A stretch of DNA of 64,000 nucleotides from an uncultured Eubacteriales bacterium (lineage in GTDB: Bacteria > Bacillota > Clostridia > Christensenellales > Aristaeellaceae), in NCBI GenBank assembly GCA_902765395.1, contig CACWZP010000010.1:50997-114996 (forward strand), in the 5' to 3' direction. The position numbers and the translations under genes are program-made. Positions 31,326 through 39,626 of the stretch are shown here, piece after piece. The notes below the pieces were generated by a model, which was not told the origin of the DNA, searched no databases, and was given only the letters and a program-made list of their open reading frames with translations. Numbering within the stretch: position 1 is the stretch's first letter; every line of letters begins with the position of its first letter.

Positions 31326-33701
31326 TCATTTCAACTCCGCCACGGTCACGCCGTCCTCGCCCTCGCCGTACTTGCCCAGGCGGAAGGATTTGATGGCCGG
31401 GTGCTTCTTCAAATGCTGCTGGATGCCGCTGCGCAGCACGCCGGTGCCCTTGCCGTGGATGATGTAGACCTGGCCCAGCTTGTTCAGCACCGCGCCGTCC
31501 AGGAACATGTCCACGGCCAGCAGCGCCTCGTCCAGGCTCATGCCGCGCACGTCGCACTCCGTCTGGACGGCCCGGGGCGAAACGCCCACGTAGCCCGAGC
31601 CGCCGCCGGAGCCCTTCGCGGGCTGGCGGCCCTTGGGCTTCTCCGGCTTGTCGGGCTTGGCGGTGCGCATGTCGGCGATGTTGGCCTTCAGCTTCAGCGC
31701 TCCCGCCTGCACGGTGCACTCGCCCTTGCCGTCCGGCGGCGTGACGATCACGGCCTTGGCGTTCAGGTTCACCAGCAGCACGGTGTCCCCCACCCTGGCC
31801 TCCGTCACCGGAGCGCCCTCGCCCTCCTGGGCGGCGATCTTCTCGGAATTGTCGTCGATGGCCCCCTGCAGCTGGGCGCGCAGGTTGTGGAGCTCGTGGT
31901 CCTTCACGCCGTCGCGGCGCTGCTTCTTCAAATCGGAGATGATCTGCTCGCTCTCCCGCTGGGCCTTCTGCAGCAGCTGCCGGGCCTCCTGCCGGGCCTT
32001 GCGCAGCTCGTTCTCCCGCCTGGCGGCCAGCTCCTTCTGCAGCCGCTCGGCCTCGTCCCGCAGCTTCTGGGTCTCCCTATGCGCCTGCTCGGCCAGCTCC
32101 CGCTCCTTTTCGGCGATCTGGCGGTGATACTCCGCGTTGGCGATCACGTCCTCAAAGCGCACGGCGTCCTTGCTGAGGCGGCTGTTGGCGTCATCGATCA
32201 AAAACTCCGGCAGGCCCAGCTTCCGGGAGATCTCAAAGGCGTTGCTCTTTCCGGGCACGCCGATGGACAGCCGATAGGTGGGCCGCAGGGTCTCCACGTT
32301 GAACTCCACGGAGGCGTTCTCCACCCCCTGCGTGCCCAGGGCGAAGGCCTTGAGCTCGCTGTAGTGGGTGGTGGCCATGGTGGTCACCTTCATCGAAAGC
32401 AGGTGGTTGAGGATGGCCATGGCCAGCGCCGCGCCCTCGGTAGGGTCGGTGCCCGCGCCCAGCTCGTCGAACAGCGCCAGGGACTTCGGCGTCACGCTCT
32501 GCAATATCTCCACGATGTTGGTCATGTGGCTTGAGAACGTGGACAGGCTCTGCTCGATGGACTGCTCGTCGCCGATATCGGCAAACACCTCGTCGAATAT
32601 GGCCAGCTCCGATCCATAAGCCGCGGGGATCTGAAGCCCCGCCTGGGCCATCAGCGAAAGCAGGCCCACGGTCTTCAGCGTCACGGTCTTGCCGCCGGTG
32701 TTGGGGCCGGTGATCACCAGCGTGGTGAACTCCTCCCCCAGCCACAGCGTGGACGGCACCACCTTGGCGGGGTCGATCAGCGGGTGCCGCGCTTGGATGA
32801 GCCGCACGTGGCCGACCTCGTTCAGCTTCGGCGGCACGGCCCGCATCTGCCGGGCGAGGGCCGCCTTGGCGAAGATCACGTCCAGCCGGGCCATCAGGTC
32901 CAGGTTGCTGGCGATCAGCTCCGCGTCCGGGGCGATCCTGTCGGAGAACTCGCCCAGGATGTGCTCGATCTCGTTCTTCTCCTTGATGGTCCACTGCTTC
33001 AGCTCGTTGCCGGCCTCCACCACGCCCATGGGCTCGATGAACAGCGTGGAGCCGGTGCCGGACTGGTCGTGGACGATGCCGGGCACGTTCGCGCGGCACT
33101 CCGCCTTCACCGGCACCACATAGCGCCCGTTGCGCATGGTGACGATGGCGTCCATCAGGTACTTCTGCATGGTGGACGAGCGGATGATGCCGTTCAGCTT
33201 CTCGCGCACGCGGTCGTTCAGCACCCGCATCTGGCGGCGGATGGCGTACAGGTCCGGGCTGGCGTGGTCGCTGATCTCCTCCTCGGAGATGATGGCGTCG
33301 AAGATCTCCTCCTCCAGCGCCCGGTTCGTGGCCAGGCGGCTGCCCAGCTCAGTCAGCAGCGGCGTGTCCTCCCGGTCCGTCACCAGCGCGCTCCTGACCG
33401 TGCGGGACGCGCGCAGCACGTCCGCCACCTGCAAAAGCGCCTTGGGGCTCAGCGTGCCCCCGGCCTTCGCCAGCTTCAAATACGGGCGCACGTCGGTGAA
33501 CCAGGCCATGGGGTTGGAGCCGTTGTAGGCATACACCGAGGAGGCCTCCTCGGTCTCGGCCTGCCAGCGGCGCACGGTGTCCGCGTCGCCCGAGGGCGTC
33601 AGCTGCCGCGCCGCCTCCCGGCCCGGCTCCGTCACCGCCAGTGCCGAGAGCATCTCCAGGATCTTCGGGAATTCCAGCACGCGAAGATTGCGTTCGTTCA
33701 T
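31326..33701 (-). CDS. mutS2: MutS2 ATPase/endonuclease
   Basis: The 791-residue protein has the MutS core and clamp helices, a P-loop (TGPNTGGKTVTLK, about 331-343) and an ABC-type ATPase domain with FATLLDELGAGTDP-like motifs (LFDELGAGTDPTEG). A long coiled coil (about 515-640) and a C-terminal Smr endonuclease domain (about 715-791; CDVRGMSLDEAL and YIIHGKGTGVLR) follow. MutS2 acts on collided ribosomes and/or recombination intermediates. The ATG at 33701 has GGAG upstream and matches the normal MutS2 N-terminus; the open frame continuing to 34172 lies inside the next gene and is rejected. Confidence 0.95.
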   Translation of the reverse strand: MNERNLRVLEFPKILEMLSALAVTEPGREAARQLTPSGDADTVRRWQAETEEASSVYAYNGSNPMAWFTDVRPYLKLAKAGGTLSPKALLQVADVLRASRTVRSALVTDREDTPLLTELGSRLATNRALEEEIFDAIISEEEISDHASPDLYAIRRQMRVLNDRVREKLNGIIRSSTMQKYLMDAIVTMRNGRYVVPVKAECRANVPGIVHDQSGTGSTLFIEPMGVVEAGNELKQWTIKEKNEIEHILGEFSDRIAPDAELIASNLDLMARLDVIFAKAALARQMRAVPPKLNEVGHVRLIQARHPLIDPAKVVPSTLWLGEEFTTLVITGPNTGGKTVTLKTVGLLSLMAQAGLQIPAAYGSELAIFDEVFADIGDEQSIEQSLSTFSSHMTNIVEILQSVTPKSLALFDELGAGTDPTEGAALAMAILNHLLSMKVTTMATTHYSELKAFALGTQGVENASVEFNVETLRPTYRLSIGVPGKSNAFEISRKLGLPEFLIDDANSRLSKDAVRFEDVIANAEYHRQIAEKERELAEQAHRETQKLRDEAERLQKELAARRENELRKARQEARQLLQKAQRESEQIISDLKKQRRDGVKDHELHNLRAQLQGAIDDNSEKIAAQEGEGAPVTEARVGDTVLLVNLNAKAVIVTPPDGKGECTVQAGALKLKANIADMRTAKPDKPEKPKGRQPAKGSGGGSGYVGVSPRAVQTECDVRGMSLDEALLAVDMFLDGAVLNKLGQVYIIHGKGTGVLRSGIQQHLKKHPAIKSFRLGKYGEGEDGVTVAELK

Positions 33702-33751
33702 GGTCTTCAACTCCGTTATTTCAGTAATCCACGGGAACGTCCCGGGCCGCC

Positions 33752-36160
33752 TCACTCCACACCCCGGAACCAGTGCCCCGTCGTGGTGCTCATTTCGTCG
33801 ATGGCCGCCCACTCCGGCAGCGCCTTGAAATCCTGCCCGTTGAGCGCGGCGCGATAGACCTTCACGATGGCCTCGGTGGGCTCGTCCGGATTCAGCAGCA
33901 GCCGCCAGCGCTTCACCCCGGGCAGCCGGTCCAGCCTTCTCAGCGGCATGATCGGCGCGGAATTCAGCACCTGCACCACGCAGCCGCAGCCGGGCTCGGC
34001 GATCCTGCGCAGCGGGAAGGCGACGCCCTTGCGGTCGATCAGGGTTCTGCCGTCCAGCCTTTCCCCCGGTTTGCAGCCGTCGCAGTGGCGGCAGTCGGCG
34101 TGCTTTCCGCTCATGCCCCTGGCCGCGCGCAGCGGGCAGTGCCGCAGGTGCATCAGCGGGACGCGGCCCCACAGGATCAGGTTGTCCGGCGCGTCCATCA
34201 GGTTGACCTGCGCCGCGTTCAGCTCCACGGAGGGGGTATAGCCGGAAAGGCCCCAGTCCATCAGCTGCGCGACGGAGGCATTGTTTCCGATGTTCAGCAT
34301 GTAATCCCCCACGCGCCGCCCGGGCCAGTCGAGGCCCAGCTGGCCCACGTTGGAGAGGAAGGTCGCTTCGAGGATGTCCCGGTGCTCCAGCGCCCGGGCG
34401 TTCAGCGCGTCCAGCGCCTCCGCGCCCAGCACCGCCGGGACAGCCAGCGCCACTCGGCCTTTGTCGGCAAGGGGCGCCAGGTCCACCTTCGCCAGTGTCT
34501 CCGGGCGCACGTCGTTCGGGGCGTACACGGCCACGTCCGCGCCGCTTTCAAGGGCGGCCATCAGCTGGTCGATGTCCGGGCTTTGGGCCAGAAGGAGGGG
34601 GGCAGTGTCAACGGTGGGGCGGCGATTATCGACCCCATCCGTCACGGCTTCGCCGTGCCACCTTCCCCCGGTGGGAAGGATTTTGGGTGCCACCGCTTCA
34701 TAGTTCCGCGCTTCCCGGCTGACCTCCGTCCGCAGTGCCTCCAGCTTTTGAAGCGCGTCCCGCCGCAGGGCGTTCAGCAGCGAGGCCGGGCAAAAGGCGT
34801 CGGCATCGGCGTCGAAGTCGATCGCGTCGATCCGGTAGGCCGTGCCGCCGGTCTTTTTCAGCTGCGCGGCGGCGCGCTCGGCGTCGAAGGGCCGTCCCGT
34901 GGCCCTTTCGATGGCGTCCCCGGCGGCTTCCGCGGTGTGCTGGCCGTCCGATACCGTCAGCCGCGCCGGCTCGCCCACCCGCAGGGTGGCCCGGGCGCTG
35001 ACCGCGACCTGCCTGTTTTCGCCGCTCACACCGTCCCGGGCGGCCTTCATCTGCGCCTCGCTCACCAGCCGCCACAGGCCGTCGCCCCGCCTCGCCTTCG
35101 GACAGCGGACTTTCTCGCCGGACATTCCGTCCAGCTTCACGGGCACGTCCTCGCCCGCGCCCCGCAGCACCAGCGCGTCGGCGGTCTGCACGTCGGCGTT
35201 GAGCGCGATCTCCCCGTCCCGCCGGCACTCGCCCACCCGCACGCCGATGTGGTTCGGCCGATCCGGGTACATCAAATCCCGCTCCGACACCCCCGGGCCG
35301 TAGCCCCGGGTGAAGCCGCCGCGGTTGAACATCTGTTTGAGGGCGTCGCGTTCGGCGTCCAGGTCGATCCCGCGGCCCTCGTTGAGCGCGTCCAGCGCCC
35401 GCCGATAGGCCGCCACGGTGACGGCCACGTACTCCGCCCGCTTGAGCCGCCCCTCGATCTTCAGGCTTGAAACGCCCGCGTCGCGAAGCCGCGCCAGGTC
35501 GGCGATGCCGCACAGGTCCCGGGTGGACAGCAGGCAGCCGCTCGCGCCGTCCAGCCGCCAGGGCAGGCGGCAGGGCTGGGCGCACAGGCCGCGGTTGCCG
35601 CTGCGGCCGCCGATGAAGCTGGACATCAGGCACTGGCCGGAGCAGGCCACGCACAGCGCGCCGTGGACGAAGGCCTCGATCTCGATGTCCTCCGCCGCGC
35701 ACGCCGCCATCTCCTCGAAGGTCAGCTCCCGGGCCAGCACGGCGCGGTGAAAGCCCTGTTCCGCCAGGAACCGCACGCCCTGGCGGTTGTGGACGGCCAT
35801 CTGGGTGCTGGCGTGCAGCTGGATTTCCGGGGCGATTTGCTTGAGCGCCCTCGCCACGCCCAGGTCCTGCACGATCACGGCGTCCGCCCCGGACAGGTAC
35901 ACGTCCCGCGCCGCAGCCAGCAGCGCGGAAAACTCGTCCTCCCGAACGAGGGTGTTCAGCGTCACGTGCACCTTCACGCCCCGGGCATGGCAATAGGCGA
36001 CGGCCCCGTTCAGGGCGTCGCCGTCGAAATTCCCGGCGTTGCGGCGGGCGTTGAAGGCGCCCGCGCCCAGGTACACCGCGTCCGCGCCGCTCTGCACCGC
36101 GGCGCGCAGGGCATCGAAGTCCCCCGCCGGGGCCAGCAGCTCCATGGGCCGGCTATTCAT
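33752..36160 (-). CDS. U32-family protein (RlhA/YrrO-like), with repeat-derived insert
   Basis: The 802-residue protein has an N-terminal U32 domain, a DUF3656-like central region and a C-terminal extension. The U32 signature EAFVHGALCVACSGQCLMS (about 162-180) and GNRGLCAQPCR supply the cysteines C170, C177, C193 and C197 for an Fe-S cluster. Relatives such as RlhA hydroxylate rRNA with help from prephenate; others were annotated as collagenases. Residues about 490-521 come from a palindromic DNA repeat inserted in frame. The gene overlaps zapA by 8 bases and precedes mutS2, so zapA, this gene and mutS2 form an operon. Confidence 0.82.
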   Translation of the reverse strand: MNSRPMELLAPAGDFDALRAAVQSGADAVYLGAGAFNARRNAGNFDGDALNGAVAYCHARGVKVHVTLNTLVREDEFSALLAAARDVYLSGADAVIVQDLGVARALKQIAPEIQLHASTQMAVHNRQGVRFLAEQGFHRAVLARELTFEEMAACAAEDIEIEAFVHGALCVACSGQCLMSSFIGGRSGNRGLCAQPCRLPWRLDGASGCLLSTRDLCGIADLARLRDAGVSSLKIEGRLKRAEYVAVTVAAYRRALDALNEGRGIDLDAERDALKQMFNRGGFTRGYGPGVSERDLMYPDRPNHIGVRVGECRRDGEIALNADVQTADALVLRGAGEDVPVKLDGMSGEKVRCPKARRGDGLWRLVSEAQMKAARDGVSGENRQVAVSARATLRVGEPARLTVSDGQHTAEAAGDAIERATGRPFDAERAAAQLKKTGGTAYRIDAIDFDADADAFCPASLLNALRRDALQKLEALRTEVSREARNYEAVAPKILPTGGRWHGEAVTDGVDNRRPTVDTAPLLLAQSPDIDQLMAALESGADVAVYAPNDVRPETLAKVDLAPLADKGRVALAVPAVLGAEALDALNARALEHRDILEATFLSNVGQLGLDWPGRRVGDYMLNIGNNASVAQLMDWGLSGYTPSVELNAAQVNLMDAPDNLILWGRVPLMHLRHCPLRAARGMSGKHADCRHCDGCKPGERLDGRTLIDRKGVAFPLRRIAEPGCGCVVQVLNSAPIMPLRRLDRLPGVKRWRLLLNPDEPTEAIVKVYRAALNGQDFKALPEWAAIDEMSTTTGHWFRGVE
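34597..34690. repeat. Palindromic repeat inserted in frame in the U32 gene
   Basis: Two adjacent hairpins, CACGGCTTCGCCGTG (34643-34657) and CCTTCCC...GGGAAGG (34661-34679), sit inside coding sequence. They encode a low-complexity stretch, PTGGRWHGEAVTDGVDNRRP, at the junction of two domains. The style of consecutive short GC hairpins matches the intergenic R1 elements, although the sequence is different. Confidence 0.6.
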
Positions 36161-36425
36161 TCCCGGCTGCTTCCAGCTTCTGGCGCAGCTCGTCCAGCTC
36201 CGCCTGGAGGCGGCGGATCTCGTCCCGGCTCTTCATCATGTCGTCGGCCGCGTTCACCGCCGTCAGCACGGCCAGCTGGGCCGCCGGCAGGTGGGTGGCC
36301 GCGCCCAGCTCATCCATGCGGCGATTCACCCAGGCCGCCACCCGGTTCACGTACTCCTCGCTGTCATAGCTGGCGATGGTGTAGTCCTTGCCCGCGATGC
36401 GCACGGTGGTCCTGATCTTTTCCAT
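36153..36425 (-). CDS. zapA: Cell division protein ZapA
   Basis: The 90-residue protein starts MEKIRTTVRIAGKDYTIAS and continues with YVNRVAAWVNRRMDEL, the ZapA N-terminal domain. A helix with a heptad pattern (about 52-88) follows and forms the dimer/tetramer coiled coil. ZapA cross-links FtsZ filaments at the division site. GGAGG precedes the ATG, and its 3' end overlaps the U32 gene start. It is commonly found upstream of U32 and mutS2 genes in Clostridia. Confidence 0.9.
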   Translation of the reverse strand: MEKIRTTVRIAGKDYTIASYDSEEYVNRVAAWVNRRMDELGAATHLPAAQLAVLTAVNAADDMMKSRDEIRRLQAELDELRQKLEAAGNE

Positions 36426-36458
36426 GTTGCCCTCCAAAGCATACAAAAATCCATGTTG

Positions 36459-36487
36459 ATTATAGCACAACCGGGACCAATAGACAA
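36459..36487 (-). promoter_or_regulatory. Promoter of the zapA-U32-mutS2 operon
   Basis: TTGTCT (36482-36487) and TATAAT (36459-36464) on the minus strand are 17 bp apart, about 34 bases from the zapA start. Confidence 0.7.
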
Positions 36488-36512
36488 GGGCGGCCAGAAG
36501 GCCGCCCCTGGA
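36482..36512 (-). terminator. Terminator after the SH3-type protein gene
   Basis: A perfect 8-bp stem GGGCGGCC/GGCCGCCC (36488-36507) with a 4-base loop is followed on the minus strand by TTGTCTATT. Its tail overlaps the zapA -35 element. Confidence 0.6.
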
Positions 36513-36523
36513 TTCAGATGCCG

Positions 36524-37417
36524 TCAGTCCCACACATCGTAATTCACCGCGTAGCGGACCAGCTTCCAGCCGCTTCGGTCGTTCAGGCCGCTGCTGCCCG
36601 TGTCCACCACCGCACAGCCGAAGGGAACCATGCCGCCATACCCGGGATAGGCCGCCCAGGCCTGCTCCTGGGTGTAGTAGCAGGCGTCGTTGTCCCACTG
36701 CTCACCGCCGGCGTACACGCCGAACCACACGCGATACCTGCCGCCGCCCAGCTTCTCCGCGCCGCTCAGGCAGGCAAAGCCGTCGGAGATATGTCCGCCG
36801 GTCTCCTGCCAGTAGTAATACCCGTTCTTGTAGTCGGTGTACGGCTGCTCATGGCTGGGCTTGATGGACAGGCCGAAGTACTTCTTGACGATGGGCGCGA
36901 TCTGCTCTTCCGGCAGGCGGACGTTGTTGTAGTTGAAATACTCGCCCCACTCCAGCCGGTTCTGGCGATTGAACCAGCAGTGATCCACGGCAAAGTCGGT
37001 CAGCTGCACCGGGTCGGCCCAGGCGTCGCTGTATGCGCCTTCCCGGCGGCAGAAGCCCACCTCGGTGAAATTGGACAGGAAAAGATTCAGGTTGTAGCGC
37101 TGCTGGCTGGTCAGGCTCACGGCCGTGCCGCTTTCCTCCACATCGCGCAGATACTTTTCCAGCGCCCAGCCCGACTGGCCCTTCCAGCCCACGCGCACAA
37201 AGCCGTTGGACCGGTCGCCCAGCGATACCGCCTCGCCCTTCAGCGGGATCCTGGCCAGCGCCGCCGCGGAGGTGTCCGGCTCCTCGCGCAGGGTGATGTA
37301 CTCTTCGCAGTTCACCACGCGCAGCTTCGAGCCGATCCCGGCGTCCGTTTCCGCCAGCGCCGACATGCCCGCGGCGCACAGCAGCAGCGCCAGCACGCAG
37401 CAAAAAAGCCTTTTCAT
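36524..37417 (-). CDS. Secreted SH3-domain protein, otherwise unknown
   Basis: The 297-residue protein has a signal peptide (about 1-22, ending MSALAETDA) and a bacterial SH3-like domain (about 30-95; EEYITLREEPDTSAAALARI and WALEKYL). A C-terminal region of about 190 residues is rich in Tyr and Trp, with YNLNLFLSNFTEVGFCRREG; I do not recognise it. SH3b domains usually bind cell-wall peptides, so an extracellular or wall-associated role is likely. A GAGGGGGAG site precedes the ATG at 37417. Confidence 0.7.
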   Translation of the reverse strand: MKRLFCCVLALLLCAAGMSALAETDAGIGSKLRVVNCEEYITLREEPDTSAAALARIPLKGEAVSLGDRSNGFVRVGWKGQSGWALEKYLRDVEESGTAVSLTSQQRYNLNLFLSNFTEVGFCRREGAYSDAWADPVQLTDFAVDHCWFNRQNRLEWGEYFNYNNVRLPEEQIAPIVKKYFGLSIKPSHEQPYTDYKNGYYYWQETGGHISDGFACLSGAEKLGGGRYRVWFGVYAGGEQWDNDACYYTQEQAWAAYPGYGGMVPFGCAVVDTGSSGLNDRSGWKLVRYAVNYDVWD

Positions 37418-37489
37418 GGAAACTCCCCCTCGCTCATCCGTGTTTGGTCCTTGGACGCCGCCGTCGGACAAAAGGTTCCTTTCCCCCGC

Positions 37490-38407
37490 TCAATCCCACA
37501 GCTTTTCCGGGTAGACGCCCGCGTCCTTCATGGCCCGGATGGCGCCGCGCACCTTCTCCGCGTCCTCACGGTAGGTCATGCCGTACCAGCGCTCATCGGT
37601 CTTCAACAGCCGCACCCGGCCGCGGCCCCCGGCGATCAGCGCCTTGGGCACGTTGGGCAGGTAGAACTCCGCCTTCATCGGGTTCCTGGGCACGTCGTTC
37701 TTCAGGAAGTCCTCGAACATCCGCGGGAAGGCCTCCAGCACGCCGCTCCTGAACGCCCACAGGTTCATGGACACGGGCGTCCCGGCGGGGATGAAGGTCC
37801 AGCTGGCGCCGCCGTCCTCGGTGAAGGCCGCACCGCCCTCCCGGGGCTCGATCACGGTGCGCTCGGTGATATCGGTGAGATACCCCTCCGCGTCCCCGGC
37901 GCAAACGCCCCGGGACACGGTGCCGTTCTCGGTGAGGGTGTTTTCGATGTTGTAGCCCACCATGGCGTGCTCGTTTTCGTCGCCGCCCGCCATCAGGAAT
38001 TCCGCCGCGGCCCGGAAGGCGTCCCGGCCATAGAAGTCGTCGGCGTTGATAACGGCGAAGGGGCCGTCCACCTCCTTCAGCGCGCACAGCGTGGCATGTC
38101 CGGTGCCCCAGGGCTTGGCACGGTCCTCGGGAATGGCGTAGCCCGCCGGGATGTTGTCCAGCGTCTGCCAGGCGTATTTCAGCTCCACATGGCGGGCGAT
38201 ATTGTCGCCGATGGCCCGGCGGAAATCCGCCTCCATCTCCGGCTTGATGACGCACACCACCTTGCCGAACCCGGCGCGCACGGCGTCATAGATGGAGAAG
38301 TCGATGATGATGTGGCCAGCGTCGTCCACGGGCGCGATCTGCTTGTTGCCGCCAAAGCGGCTGCCCATGCCGGCAGCCATGATGACCAGGGTGGGTTTGG
38401 TGTTCAT
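37490..38407 (-). CDS. Sugar-1-phosphate nucleotidyltransferase-like protein
   Basis: The 305-residue protein has the nucleotidyltransferase opening LVIMAAGMGSRFGGNKQ, the PWGTGHATLCA segment and the metal-binding VINADDFYGRDAF. It is related to enzymes that join NTPs to sugar 1-phosphates, but the conserved product-specific regions are too diverged to name a substrate. The ATG at 38407 is used because AAGGAAG lies 7 bases upstream; the ATG at 38413 is too close to it. The gene has its own promoter. Confidence 0.75.
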   Translation of the reverse strand: MNTKPTLVIMAAGMGSRFGGNKQIAPVDDAGHIIIDFSIYDAVRAGFGKVVCVIKPEMEADFRRAIGDNIARHVELKYAWQTLDNIPAGYAIPEDRAKPWGTGHATLCALKEVDGPFAVINADDFYGRDAFRAAAEFLMAGGDENEHAMVGYNIENTLTENGTVSRGVCAGDAEGYLTDITERTVIEPREGGAAFTEDGGASWTFIPAGTPVSMNLWAFRSGVLEAFPRMFEDFLKNDVPRNPMKAEFYLPNVPKALIAGGRGRVRLLKTDERWYGMTYREDAEKVRGAIRAMKDAGVYPEKLWD

Positions 38408-38437
38408 ATCCATACTTCCTTTCAGTGCTCTGTCTCT

Positions 38438-38466
38438 ATTGTAAGCCAAAACGCGGGAAACTTCAA
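38438..38466 (-). promoter_or_regulatory. Promoter of the nucleotidyltransferase gene
   Basis: TTGAAG (38461-38466) and TACAAT (38438-38443) on the minus strand are separated by 17 bp. Confidence 0.6.
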
Positions 38467-38552
38467 GCCGGGAAGGCATATTTCCGCCCCGGCGCGCATA
38501 TAGGGTATATATTGCGCGTCACAGCGGCGCGCACAGGGAAATTTAAAAACTT

Positions 38553-38580
38553 TTGACATTCGCGGGGTTCAGTATATTCT
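38553..38580 (+). promoter_or_regulatory. Promoter of the RsfA-like gene
   Basis: A perfect TTGACA (38553-38558) and TATTCT (38575-38580) are 16 bp apart. The start codon is about 50 bases downstream. Confidence 0.65.
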
Positions 38581-38630
38581 GCGCACACGAGGCGCATACT
38601 CTGTATCATCAACGGTTTGGAGGGGATAAA

Positions 38631-39398
38631 ATGGATCAGGCATTGACGCACGAAGGCAGCGGTCGCATGGAGTTTCCCCGGGCGGGCAGGCGCGCGGGCT
38701 GGACCGACTCGGAAAACAAGCTGTTGTGGGAGACCGCCGACGAGGCCCAGCAGCAGGGTCTGCCGCTGAAGGCCGTGTTCGAGCAGATCGCCCGCCAGAC
38801 GGGGCGCCGCCCCAACAGCATCCGCAATTACTACTATGCCCAGGTGCGCCAGCATGACGGCGAGGCCCGCCCGGCGCGGTTCGTGCCCTTTACACAGCAG
38901 GAGGTGGACTGGCTGATGGAGCAGGTGCTGGTGGCCCGCTCGGCGGGGCAGTCGGTGCGCTCCTGCCTGCAAAAGCTGTCCGGCGGGGATCACAGCCTGA
39001 TGCTGCGGTATCAGAACAAGTACCGGGCGGTCATCAAGAGCCGCCCGGAATACGTGAAGGAGCTGGTGGACAAGCTGAACGAGCAGGGCGTGGCCTGCGA
39101 GACGCCCCAGGTGAACCACCGGATGCGGGCGGATCTGCAGGAGTCCTCCGGCCAGCTGATGGCGGAGGCCCGGCGCTCCGGCGACGCGGAGCTGGCGAAG
39201 GCCTGCGACGTGCTGACCCAGTACCTGCGCTCCCAGCGCACGCCCCAGGAGGAGGGCGACGTGCTGGACGCCGCCCGGGCGCTGATCGGCCCCATCAAGG
39301 AGTTCGTCGCCCTGGACGGCAAGGCCCGCATGGAGGCCGCGGACGCCTTCTGCGAGGAGATCAGCGAGCGCATCGGGGCGCTGGAGGCAAGGCTGTAG
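38631..39398 (+). CDS. Myb/SANT-domain regulator, RsfA-like
   Basis: The 255-residue protein has an N-terminal Myb/SANT-like helix-turn-helix (about 17-72: GWTDSENKLLWETADEAQQQ, then IARQTGRRPNSIRNYYYAQV). A second similar unit (about 83-140: VPFTQQEVDWLMEQVL) and a helical C-terminus follow. Two such units and the length fit the RsfA/RacA-type prespore regulators of spore-formers. The ATG at 38631 follows GGAGGGG. If the assignment is right, the organism probably has a sporulation programme; no other sporulation gene is in the window. Confidence 0.7.
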   Translation: MDQALTHEGSGRMEFPRAGRRAGWTDSENKLLWETADEAQQQGLPLKAVFEQIARQTGRRPNSIRNYYYAQVRQHDGEARPARFVPFTQQEVDWLMEQVLVARSAGQSVRSCLQKLSGGDHSLMLRYQNKYRAVIKSRPEYVKELVDKLNEQGVACETPQVNHRMRADLQESSGQLMAEARRSGDAELAKACDVLTQYLRSQRTPQEEGDVLDAARALIGPIKEFVALDGKARMEAADAFCEEISERIGALEARL

Positions 39399-39418
39399 AG
39401 GAGTGGAGATAATATAGG

Positions 39419-39567
39419 GAACCGGATTGCCACGTCGGGCTTGCGCCCTCCTCGCAATGACATCGTTTGTTTTCGCCGTGTTGCGCGAAACGCACAGCGC
39501 TGGGCGCAGGGCATCAGGACGACGTCATTGCGAGGAACCCCAGCGGGGTGACGTGGCAATCCGGTTC
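39419..39567. repeat. MITE-like palindromic element R4, perfect 18-bp inverted ends
   Basis: GAACCGGATTGCCACGTC (39419-39436) and its exact reverse complement (39550-39567) bound a 149-bp element. An inner inverted repeat CCTCGCAATGAC/GTCATTGCGAGG adds a second stem. No ORF is carried. It fills the gap between the RsfA-like gene and the convergent GH67 gene and could act as a bidirectional terminator. Confidence 0.75.
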
Positions 39568-39626
39568 TCTTGATGTGCTTTCGGCCTGTCCTCGAGGCTT
39601 CAGCCATTCAATCCAAGCTCTCAACT

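Noticed and set aside
33702-34172. N-terminal extension of mutS2 in the same frame
   Set aside because: It lies in the U32 gene, has no MutS2-like sequence, and a proper ATG with GGAG exists at 33701.
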